Shown here: piece after piece, positions 37,490 to 45,004 of the stretch
How the letters are laid out: every line of letters starts with the position of its first letter
How positions within the stretch are numbered: the first letter of the stretch is position 1
DNA from: Nostoc sp. LEGE 06077
GTDB taxonomy: Bacteria; Cyanobacteriota; Cyanobacteriia; Cyanobacteriales; Nostocaceae
DNA: 64,000 nt
Direction: 5' to 3'
NCBI RefSeq assembly: GCF_015207705.1
Contig: NZ_JADEWI010000003.1
Coordinates: 124,001 to 188,000 of the forward strand
Program-made: the position numbers and the translations under genes
The notes under the pieces: model-generated
The model's database searches: none
Seen by the model: the letters and a program-made list of their open reading frames with translations, nothing else
Told to the model about the DNA's origin: nothing

Positions 37490-39487
37490 TTATTCATTAT
37501 CAAGTTCATCATCTTCCTCTGATACTTGGAGAAGTGAAGATTGAGTATTTAATTCTGGCAAACCAATAGCGAGTATAGCAGAGAACCTATCTCGAACCAT
37601 CTCTTCTTTTTGTTGATTGTTCATTTTTTCATGTTCTCTACCATAAAAAGCAACAGTATCGAAACCTTTATATACTGCTTTATAAGCATCTGTGCAACCT
37701 GGCCACTCAGCTTTATTTTTGTCTGCACTAAAGAAATTGAGTAGTTTTCGCCTCGATAAGATTTGAGAACCTTTTGCAACGTCGATTTGTATTTTACGAG
37801 AGCCAAAATACCACAAACATAATAAGGAAAATATCCTATCTTCTACAGTTCTCGCCACTTTAATTTTGTCAGTACCCTGGTTTATCGCTACAAATGTCCA
37901 TAAGCGAAAAGGGTAATCTGGTAAGTCAGCATCTACTTTTAGAATGCCTTTGTCATATAGTCTATCTAGACAACTCAATACGTCATCGATATTACCTAAG
38001 TTTTTATCTTTGGCTTTATAGTCAAATTCGACAATTCTGCCTAAACGAACTATAGCTTTCTGGAATATTGCTTTGAAAGCCCATTGATTTTCTTTGATGC
38101 TATTAATAGCAGCCTGGTGTGAGAGTATCTCTCGGCTATTCCAATCACTATCTTTAGCAATTTCTCGCTGCCGAATAATTCCTTTATGTTTACTCGTTTG
38201 AGCTTGGTAGCTACCAAAAGTACCCTCAATCAAATCATGTTCGCGAGCATACTGGAGTAGGTTTCGATATGGCTTAAATTCAAGTAAAAGTTTGATTAGC
38301 CAAGGACGAAAGTTAACTTTAAAACCTTCTATTGCAGAGCCAAGGTAATTTTCTGGTATTCGAGCAAATGGTGTATCAGGATTTCCATCTTCGTCACAAT
38401 AGTCTTCTATGTAATATTCTTCAAGACTACGCCCCTCGTACTGAACTTTTTCCTCACCTGTGCCAAGGGCAGAATCAATACTATCGATAAAATCTAGCAC
38501 GTGCTTCTTTTCCATTGGATCGCGTGGCGGTTTCAGATCCAGTGCTGCTGAAATCAGCAAATCTAAATGAACTAGTGAATTTAGGTAGTAGGAGCTATCA
38601 AATCGGTTTGAGTCGTCTTGCCAGCGCACTAGAGAAAGAGGAAGCTTATCTTTCGCATCTTCCCCTGTACTCTCAGTCAATAAAGTTCTAACGCATTGGG
38701 CGCTAATACTTTTGTCATCAAGAATAAGCTCTCTAGCCTTATCTACAGTCTTAGCATTCTTATTCAAATCAGTGAATAATTCACGAGCGATTCCTCGAAT
38801 TGAATAATCAGATGTACTCTGAAGATTCTTAAAACCCGCACTGGGATGAAGCAAAATAAATAAAATTGGTATTTTTGTTTGTTGCTCAATCGTGTTAAGA
38901 GTACCACCTCGAAATCTTGGATCTTCACGAAAGGTACGGAGCGCCCAAAGACGATGTTGTCCATCTACTGCTACTGCTAATACTCTATCTTCATCCCAAC
39001 GCAGCCTAGCAGAGACTCCAGTAGAAACAAATTGAACACCCCCGAAGTTCGCAACCTCACTTTGAAAATTTTTCCATTGTTCATCATCAGGATCAGTACT
39101 ATCCCAAGGTATGGGAGGAGGTGCTACGCTTGTTGTTTCATCAAAAGCATTCTGAATCTTGCCATCATCGTCCTTTGGCATTAATACAATAGTAATTGCA
39201 TTAAAAAATTTCAGCTTGTTTGGATCTAGAAGATAGCCTTTAACTATGTCATCTTCTACCCTCTTTTCATCAATTTCTCTTTGAAAAAGCTCTTTGAGAG
39301 ACCATTTTGTCTCTAATGAAGCGGGAATTTGTTCCGCTATCTTAAGTTCGTCAATAGCTCGGTTAACTTCAACCAGTGACAGAACGTATGGAAGTGCTAT
39401 ACCTTCTGATAAAGTGTAAATACCAGTTAAACCATATAGCGGTTTATTAAATCTTGATTTTCCTTCATTATTTGAGAATATCAGCAT
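37490..39487 (-). CDS. large DGQHR-domain protein (DndB-related)
   Basis: A 665-residue protein with the motif VAVDGQHRLWALRTF (DGQHR at 175-179), preceded by FVSTGVSARLRWDEDRVL. The N-terminal half is the DGQHR/DndB-type fold; the second half (about 330-640) is long, helical and without a motif I know. It starts 6 bp after the stop of the GIY-YIG gene, which points to translational coupling. DndB-type proteins bind DNA and repress dnd genes. Whether this larger paralogue regulates, senses modification or restricts DNA is unknown. Confidence 0.8.
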   Translation of the reverse strand: MLIFSNNEGKSRFNKPLYGLTGIYTLSEGIALPYVLSLVEVNRAIDELKIAEQIPASLETKWSLKELFQREIDEKRVEDDIVKGYLLDPNKLKFFNAITIVLMPKDDDGKIQNAFDETTSVAPPPIPWDSTDPDDEQWKNFQSEVANFGGVQFVSTGVSARLRWDEDRVLAVAVDGQHRLWALRTFREDPRFRGGTLNTIEQQTKIPILFILLHPSAGFKNLQSTSDYSIRGIARELFTDLNKNAKTVDKARELILDDKSISAQCVRTLLTESTGEDAKDKLPLSLVRWQDDSNRFDSSYYLNSLVHLDLLISAALDLKPPRDPMEKKHVLDFIDSIDSALGTGEEKVQYEGRSLEEYYIEDYCDEDGNPDTPFARIPENYLGSAIEGFKVNFRPWLIKLLLEFKPYRNLLQYAREHDLIEGTFGSYQAQTSKHKGIIRQREIAKDSDWNSREILSHQAAINSIKENQWAFKAIFQKAIVRLGRIVEFDYKAKDKNLGNIDDVLSCLDRLYDKGILKVDADLPDYPFRLWTFVAINQGTDKIKVARTVEDRIFSLLCLWYFGSRKIQIDVAKGSQILSRRKLLNFFSADKNKAEWPGCTDAYKAVYKGFDTVAFYGREHEKMNNQQKEEMVRDRFSAILAIGLPELNTQSSLLQVSEEDDELDNE

Positions 39488-39493
39488 TTGATA

Positions 39494-40171
39494 TCAACCG
39501 TATCTAAGAGTAAATGATGGAAGAAATAGTCTAGATAAAATATCTTCAACTAGTTTGTCTGAAGCGAGTTTAGAAAATTCATAGTCTTCTTCAATTTGAT
39601 TATCTAATTCGTCATCCTCATAAACACTATCTGGCACAGCGTTAGTATTATATGAAGTATGAATAATTAGCAGCCTGCATCGATTAATTTTGTGTCCAGC
39701 ATCTGCAAGACGATCCCGTAAAATACTACCTTCACTAATATGACTGCGAATCCTAGAGTATAAATTAGTTGCCTTTCCTATATATAATGGCTGTTGAAAT
39801 ATGAGGGAATTATTCAAAAGCATAAAGAGCAGTTGACGAAAGGACGAATCAGCAGCTAACTCTTTCAGCAAAAGCTCTTTAGAAAATGAAGTCTCTGGTT
39901 CAAGTTTTATCCGGTGTGCTGGAGGTAGTTTTGTTTCTCTCGGAGCCGAATGATCCTTACAAAGTTCATCCAAAATATAGTTAGCGAAGACTTGAGGATC
40001 ATTGATGGCATTAGCATCAATCTCGAAGCGACGATACCAAGCGTAGACAACGCCGATATTATCGGGGATGCGGCTTAAAACAGCACTATTTCCCCGCATC
40101 TGTGCCAAATCGTACAAGACGACATCTTCACTTAGCTGTTGCACAGCATCACTACCATATAGCCATGCCAC
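39494..40171 (-). CDS. GIY-YIG nuclease-fold protein
   Basis: A 225-residue protein. IGVVYAWYRRFEI (G40-Y43) fits the GIY strand and PLYIGKATNLYSRIRSHI (Y130-G132, candidate catalytic Arg140) fits the YIG strand and following helix. About 85 residues separate the two, far more than in classical GIY-YIG domains, so it is an insertion-bearing member. It sits between two DGQHR genes on the minus strand of the Dnd island. DNA cleavage is plausible by fold but not shown; a specialised binding role is the alternative. Confidence 0.75.
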   Translation of the reverse strand: MAWLYGSDAVQQLSEDVVLYDLAQMRGNSAVLSRIPDNIGVVYAWYRRFEIDANAINDPQVFANYILDELCKDHSAPRETKLPPAHRIKLEPETSFSKELLLKELAADSSFRQLLFMLLNNSLIFQQPLYIGKATNLYSRIRSHISEGSILRDRLADAGHKINRCRLLIIHTSYNTNAVPDSVYEDDELDNQIEEDYEFSKLASDKLVEDILSRLFLPSFTLRYG

Positions 40172-40252
40172 AAAATAGACTCCCTTTATACATTACGTAC
40201 CAGGGTAGCATAATAATATTTCGAGAGGCGAGAAGACAGCAATCAATTGTAA

Positions 40253-41851
40253 TTAAAGAATTTGTGGTAGCCCTACCGCCTTTGGTTCTACCAAATTACC
40301 GTCAAAACCTATCGTTTTATTTTCTAAAGTCCTAGCATTAGCCAAAGCCTTACGAAGTTCAGCAAGTTCCATGTGATCCTGAAGTCCACCCAAAATGTAA
40401 ATTAATAACTTTGCAGCTAATTCTTTTCCAGAAACCTGTACTCGCTTTTTATTAGGGTCATACAAAACCCCATACCACATAGATTTAGGATATTCCATCC
40501 CAGTAAAACCGCCTTGCTGGTCAAACTTTTTCAATTTCTTGAAAATAGTTGTTAGAGAAACCCCTTTTTTAAATACTAAAAATCCTAAAGCTTGGGCTAT
40601 AGCAACTTGCGCCACAGGGCGGAAAAGTATATTGGCTTCACCACCACCTTTTTCAAAGCTGAACCTTCGTAAAACTGGTGTGTCTTCATGTTCCAAAATT
40701 TTATAGCTAGGTAAATTAGCTAAATTATCAAATAGCTTTTTAAATTCTTCAATTCCCTGTTCAATTTCTTTATTTTCTGGACGCATCGGAATTAAGCCTT
40801 TTTCCAATGGTTTCCAATGAGGGAATTTTTGACCTAAATATCTCTCAGACATATCTTGTATCGCTTGGAGTGTAGTCAAAACTGTAGAGTTTGACGCTAC
40901 AGTTGAACTATTCCAATTAACACGCGGATTGCGATTTGGTTTTTGTTCTAAAAGTGGATGAGTCACCGCAATTTTTCTAGCCACAATAGAAAAACCATCA
41001 TCTTCATTTAATTGTGCTAACTGACCTTTAGTTAAAGGTGCAGCCATCAAGTTAACATGAACAAAAATCGACCTTACTCTTCTTCTAGCTTGGTTACGAG
41101 TTTCCCCAGAATTAACGGCACAAATGAACTCAATACCAATTTTTTCTTGAGGTAAGCTTTGTAAATAAGCAGGATCTACTTGATATTGCTCGATTAAATC
41201 TGACACCGTAATAAAACTATCATCAGCAGTTTTATCTTTTTTATATCGCTGGAGTTTACCAGTTTTAATTAACTCTATTAAACCCTGAACTCCCATCAGC
41301 CGATGTTGACCATCTAGTGCATAAATGGTGACATTCTCTTCAGAAACATTCAGTAAGCCGACCTTACCATCTTTATCTAGAGGCGTAAAATCGGTAGTAG
41401 ACTTGGTAGCGCGTTCTTGATTATCCCACTCAGATGCTTTAGCATCATCCACCCAAGGCTGATTAATTACTACTAACACTGGTGGAAACTTATGATTTTT
41501 TCTCGCCGCTAAATATTGGACTAACGGTGCTTGACGCGACCAGTCAACGGGACGCTGTTGAATTTCATCGATACTATCTGCGTCAATTTCAATGTTATCT
41601 GTCTCTTGATTATACTTTTTTTGTAGCAGAGGTAAACCAGAAGCGAAATGAACTCTGCTGGCAAACCATTCTAAGCTGACGGAACCAACATAAGCTTCAC
41701 TTCCACCCATCTCAGTTTTTTGAACGAAAATTTGGGATTTTTTTTCTAAAAACTTATCTAAAAGTAAAGCTAGTACCTCTTTTTCCTTGTTTTCTCTCTC
41801 TAGGTACTCTTTAGCGATATCAGCAGTTAGGTCAGATGCAATGTCTCTCAT
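40253..41851 (-). CDS. dndB: DndB-family DGQHR protein, likely dnd regulator
   Basis: A 532-residue protein with IYALDGQHRLMGVQGL (DGQHR at 180-184) and AVNSGETRNQARRRVRSIFVHVN, typical of DndB. It is transcribed divergently from dndC, as expected for the DndB repressor that controls the modification operon. It is longer than DndB of enterobacteria (about 360 residues), mainly through N- and C-terminal extensions. In other bacteria DndB limits phosphorothioate level; that role here is inferred from motif and position. Confidence 0.8.
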   Translation of the reverse strand: MRDIASDLTADIAKEYLERENKEKEVLALLLDKFLEKKSQIFVQKTEMGGSEAYVGSVSLEWFASRVHFASGLPLLQKKYNQETDNIEIDADSIDEIQQRPVDWSRQAPLVQYLAARKNHKFPPVLVVINQPWVDDAKASEWDNQERATKSTTDFTPLDKDGKVGLLNVSEENVTIYALDGQHRLMGVQGLIELIKTGKLQRYKKDKTADDSFITVSDLIEQYQVDPAYLQSLPQEKIGIEFICAVNSGETRNQARRRVRSIFVHVNLMAAPLTKGQLAQLNEDDGFSIVARKIAVTHPLLEQKPNRNPRVNWNSSTVASNSTVLTTLQAIQDMSERYLGQKFPHWKPLEKGLIPMRPENKEIEQGIEEFKKLFDNLANLPSYKILEHEDTPVLRRFSFEKGGGEANILFRPVAQVAIAQALGFLVFKKGVSLTTIFKKLKKFDQQGGFTGMEYPKSMWYGVLYDPNKKRVQVSGKELAAKLLIYILGGLQDHMELAELRKALANARTLENKTIGFDGNLVEPKAVGLPQIL

Positions 41852-41855
41852 ATTA

Positions 41856-41938
41856 ATTTTTAAAAACTTAGTCTTGTAAACTAGCTATATTCTCCAAAAA
41901 GTTAGATACTAATAAATCAGTTTTTAAAAACTTTTTGG
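41856..41938. promoter_or_regulatory. candidate operators between dndB and dndC
   Basis: TTTTTAAAAACTT occurs twice in the same orientation (41857-41869 and 41921-41933). CCAAAAAGTT (41894-41903) and AACTTTTTGG (41929-41938) are perfect inverted half-sites, and AGTTTTTAAAAACT (41919-41932) is a 14-bp palindrome. The sites lie in the 154-bp divergent promoter region, one of them touching the dndB start. Confidence 0.55.
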
Positions 41939-42005
41939 TAACCCGCGCATTCTATACGCTGGGTAAAAAAAGCGGTAACGCCCAGATGTCCAGAGGTAGG
42001 AAGCA

Positions 42006-43646
42006 ATGACTGAAGCACAACAACCAGAAAATAAAGGTCAGCAGACACGTACTGTAGCAGAGTTAGTAGAGGATATCCAAGTTCTTACCACTGAAATTCA
42101 AGAATTGTATTGTTTGGATGCGATCCCTTGGATTATAGGCGTATCTTGGGGCAAAGACTCTAGCACCATATTGCAACTTGTTTGGAATGCGATCGCGGCG
42201 CTCCCTCCAGAAAAAAGAACTAAAACAATTCATGTAATTACAACAGATACTCAGGTAGAAAATCCTATTGTTGCAGCCTGGGTTCGTCAATCTATAAAGC
42301 AACTGGAATCGGCTGCAAAAGAAAAAAGGATGCCGATTCAAGCACATTTGCTACACCCAGTAGTTGAAGACACATTTTGGGTAAATCTCATTGGGAAAGG
42401 TTATCCAGCCCCTCGTAACCAGTTTCGCTGGTGTACCCCTCGTTTAAAAATTAATCCAGCTAATCAATTCATTCGTGAAATAGTTCGAGCCAACGGTGAA
42501 ACAATACTTGTTTTGGGGACTCGCAAAGCCGAAAGTGCCAAACGCGCTGCCACTATGAAAAAACATCAAGCAAGTAGAGTAAGAGAACGCCTAAGCCCTA
42601 ATGCTAGTCTTCCTAATTCTTTAATTTATACTCCTATTGAAGATTGGAGTAATAATGATGTCTGGATCTACCTCAACCAATCTGACAATCCTTGGGGGCA
42701 TAGCAATAAAAAATTATTCAGTTTATATCGAGGTGCAACAGCAGATAATGAATGTCCTTTAGTTATAGATACCACAACTCCTAGTTGTGGTGATTCTCGA
42801 TTTGGTTGCTGGGTTTGCACACTAGTTAATCAAGATAAATCTATGCAGGCGATGATCCAGAATGATGAAGAAAAAGAATGGATGCAGCCTTTATTAGATA
42901 TCCGTAATGAATTAGATGCTGAAGATGATAGAGACAAAAGAGACTTCCGAAGGCTTCATCGAGGAGAAGTCCAATTATTTGAACGCAATAAAGATGGAAA
43001 AGTCTCTGTTGAACCAATACCGGGGCCATACACAAAATACTGGCGTGAACATTGGTTAAGACGATTATTAGAGGCGCAAACAAAAATATGTCAAACAGCA
43101 CCAGAGAATATGCGCGACATTACTTTAATAAGTTTAGAAGAACTAAGTGCAATTCGGCGTATTTGGTTAGAGGAAAAACACGAGTTTGACGACAGCTTAC
43201 CCCGCATTTATCAAGAAGTAACTGGTGAAGAATTTAAAGACCCACGGCCAGGCGCAGACCTTAGCCTATTAGGTAGTGATGAATGGACTGTGTTAGAAGA
43301 AATCTGTGCTGGTAACGAGATGCACTTAGAATTGATGGCAAAACTTTTAGACACAGAACGTCAATTTCGCAAAATGTCGCGTCGTGTAGGAATTTACGAA
43401 AGCTTAGAAAAATGCTTTGCTACCAGTTCTCGTTCTAAAGATGAAGCAGTGAAAAATGCTCATTTAAAACGAGATTTGAAAACAGCAGTTGAACAAGGTG
43501 ATATTGAAAAAGTCAAACAGCTAACTTTAGCCGATTTTGTTGCACCAGAGGAACAAACAAGTACAGTCGATACACAAATTGATCCTGCTGACAATACTAA
43601 GACTTGGGCAAATATGAAATTTAAAAATAAACAGACAAAGAATTAA
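42006..43646 (+). CDS. dndC: DNA phosphorothioation protein DndC
   Basis: A 546-residue PP-loop enzyme that activates DNA for sulfur insertion. The ATP-pyrophosphatase P-loop is GVSWGKDSSTIL (46-57), HVITTDTQVENP is the second conserved block, and C143 (RWCTPRLKINP) with C250, C261, C268 and C271 (SCGDSRFGCWVC) are the iron-sulfur cysteines typical of DndC. IYTPIEDWSNNDVWIYL is the PAPS-reductase-like block. The ribosome site is a weak GAGG-type purine stretch. It converges with an XRE gene whose stop is 2 bp away. Confidence 0.95.
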   Translation: MTEAQQPENKGQQTRTVAELVEDIQVLTTEIQELYCLDAIPWIIGVSWGKDSSTILQLVWNAIAALPPEKRTKTIHVITTDTQVENPIVAAWVRQSIKQLESAAKEKRMPIQAHLLHPVVEDTFWVNLIGKGYPAPRNQFRWCTPRLKINPANQFIREIVRANGETILVLGTRKAESAKRAATMKKHQASRVRERLSPNASLPNSLIYTPIEDWSNNDVWIYLNQSDNPWGHSNKKLFSLYRGATADNECPLVIDTTTPSCGDSRFGCWVCTLVNQDKSMQAMIQNDEEKEWMQPLLDIRNELDAEDDRDKRDFRRLHRGEVQLFERNKDGKVSVEPIPGPYTKYWREHWLRRLLEAQTKICQTAPENMRDITLISLEELSAIRRIWLEEKHEFDDSLPRIYQEVTGEEFKDPRPGADLSLLGSDEWTVLEEICAGNEMHLELMAKLLDTERQFRKMSRRVGIYESLEKCFATSSRSKDEAVKNAHLKRDLKTAVEQGDIEKVKQLTLADFVAPEEQTSTVDTQIDPADNTKTWANMKFKNKQTKN

Positions 43647-43648
43647 GC

Positions 43649-43885
43649 TTACTCATCATTGTCAGCATCTCCCAAGTACAACCTAATAAACTCTTCGGCT
43701 GCGGCTGGGTTAATTTTCTTGAGTGCATTACGAATTTCTAACAGCGTATCAGCAACAGGGTCAGTCATCTCATTAACCCATCGGTGAACGTTTGGCCGTC
43801 CTGTTTCCATTGTTACTGCTAACTTGTTTTGACTGATGCTGTGTGTTTCTAACACCTGTTTCAACGCTTTTCCTGCTTTTCCCAT
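43649..43885 (-). CDS. XRE-type helix-turn-helix regulator
   Basis: A 78-residue DNA-binding protein. The HTH_XRE fold covers ALKQVLETHSISQNKLAVTM and ETGRPNVHRWVNEMTDPVADT, with the recognition helix around RPNVHRW. The small C-terminal tail is acidic. It lies between dndC and the IS200-like element and is read towards dndC; its upstream region has GTAAC pentamers that may be its operators. It might regulate itself, the adjacent small gene, or dnd. Confidence 0.8.
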   Translation of the reverse strand: MGKAGKALKQVLETHSISQNKLAVTMETGRPNVHRWVNEMTDPVADTLLEIRNALKKINPAAAEEFIRLYLGDADNDE

Positions 43886-43931
43886 GCCTTTGATTGTGTC
43901 AAAGGCTCTTAACAGAGTAAATGTTCTGTAT

Positions 43932-43980
43932 ATGTAACAAACGGTGTAAGATTATCTTGTTACTTTTATGTAACGGTAAC
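43932..43980. promoter_or_regulatory. cluster of GTAAC/GTTAC pentamers in divergent promoter
   Basis: GTAACAA (43934-43940) and TTGTTAC (43957-43963) are a perfect inverted repeat, and GTAAC recurs at 43970-43974 and 43976-43980. They lie between the XRE gene and the small protein gene and could be sites of the XRE protein. Confidence 0.5.
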
Positions 43981-44006
43981 TTTTACCAGCAAGCAGGTAA
44001 ATTTCC

Positions 44007-44273
44007 ATGACTAAAAGCTTTGTAGCAGAGACTATTCAAACCACCCCGTCGCTTGTTTCTACTAACGACTCTACAGAAACAACACCAGATAGAGAGTCTG
44101 TCAAAGTATTAATTTATGGTTCTAAAAGAGGTGTTAACAACACAATTCTGACTTTATACAAACTTGGTTTCGCCCAAGTTAACGAGTGGAGTCCTTTATT
44201 ACCTAGTTCTAACCCTGGTGAAGTTATGAGTATTTTGATTCGTTATATCTCAATAAATATACCAGGCGATTAG
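44007..44273 (+). CDS. small cyanobacterial hypothetical protein, C-terminus set by repeat element
   Basis: Encodes 88 residues with the recognisable cyanobacterial block VKVLIYGSKRGVNNTILTLYK and FAQVNEWSPLLPSSNPGEVMSILIRYI (17-residue pieces: FAQVNEWSPLLPSSNPGEV and MSILIRYI). It is cytosolic and of unknown function. The last codons and the TAG stop (GGCGATTAG) belong to the left end of the repeat element at 44265, so the native C-terminus may have been changed by that insertion. Confidence 0.65.
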   Translation: MTKSFVAETIQTTPSLVSTNDSTETTPDRESVKVLIYGSKRGVNNTILTLYKLGFAQVNEWSPLLPSSNPGEVMSILIRYISINIPGD

Positions 44274-44381
44274 AAATCGCAGCTATACAGGCAAAACCCG
44301 CCTGCGCGGGTTAAAAAAATCATATTTTATGTTAGTCTGCGAAGGCAGACTTAGCTTGTATAGCTGCGATTTCTATTCGCC
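44265..44381. repeat. palindromic repeat flanking the transposase, left copy
   Basis: Starts GGCGATTAGAAATCGCAGCT and ends AGCTGCGATTTCTATTCGCC, almost a full palindrome with two inner hairpins (AACCCGCCTGCGCGGGTT, AGTCTGCGAAGGCAGACT). It is a direct copy of the element at 44851-44949. Confidence 0.8.
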
Positions 44382-44416
44382 AAAGCTAATATTGACGTTT
44401 TACTTTGGCTTTGGCG
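44378..44416. repeat. short inverted repeat before the transposase
   Basis: CGCCAAAG (44378-44385) and CTTTGGCG (44409-44416) are perfect inverted repeats and end 11 bp before the transposase ATG. This could be a left-end hairpin of the IS200-like element. Confidence 0.45.
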
Positions 44417-44427
44417 GGGTTCAAAAA

Positions 44428-44859
44428 ATGATATCAAATTTTACCCAATTATATCTACATTATGTTTGGGCAACTTGGGATAGATTACCTCTCATAACAC
44501 CTGATATTCAAAAGTTAGTTTATGCAGCAATTATCAAGGAATGTGAACAATCAAAATGTACTGTAATTGCTGTTGGCGGTATTGAAAACCATGTTCATCT
44601 ATTAACAGGTTTTCCGGTGACTATCAGTGTGTCTGATTTAATTAAGCAGATTAAAGGTAGTTCTTCACACTTTATAAACCATGAGGTTAAACCAAGTGAT
44701 TTTTTCAAATGGCAAAGTAGTTACGCGGCTTTTACAGTTAGTTATGATGTGATTGATAATGTTGCTCACTATATCAGAAATCAGGCTATTCATCATCAAC
44801 AAAAATCCATTATTTCTGCATGGGAATTAACTTTACCTGTCGATGTAAAGGGCGATTAG
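44428..44859 (+). CDS. IS200/REP-associated Y1 transposase
   Basis: Encodes 143 residues from the ATG at 44428 (an upstream in-frame start is inside the repeat). The HUH motif is GGIENHVHLLTG, and the helix VAHYIRNQAIHHQ provides the single catalytic tyrosine. LHYVWATWDRLPLI at the N-terminus is typical of Transposase_17/RAYT. Its TAG stop lies in the right repeat copy (GGCGATTAG), just as the preceding gene's stop lies in the left copy. It looks intact. Confidence 0.9.
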   Translation: MISNFTQLYLHYVWATWDRLPLITPDIQKLVYAAIIKECEQSKCTVIAVGGIENHVHLLTGFPVTISVSDLIKQIKGSSSHFINHEVKPSDFFKWQSSYAAFTVSYDVIDNVAHYIRNQAIHHQQKSIISAWELTLPVDVKGD

Positions 44860-44949
44860 AAATCGCGGCTATACAAACAAAACCCGCCTACGTGGGTTAT
44901 TAGTCCGCGTAGGCGGACTTCGCCTGTGTAGCCGCGAATTCCATTCGCC
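44851..44949. repeat. palindromic repeat flanking the transposase, right copy
   Basis: Starts GGCGATTAGAAATCGCGGCT and ends AGCCGCGAATTCCATTCGCC, with AACCCGCCTACGTGGGTT and AGTCCGCGTAGGCGGACT hairpins inside. It is a direct repeat of 44265-44381, a REP/MITE-like unit common in Nostoc-type genomes. Confidence 0.8.
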
Positions 44950-45004
44950 CCGAATAATATTTCTACGAATCCCATCTCGCCCCCTATATTATCTATAGCG
45001 ACCA

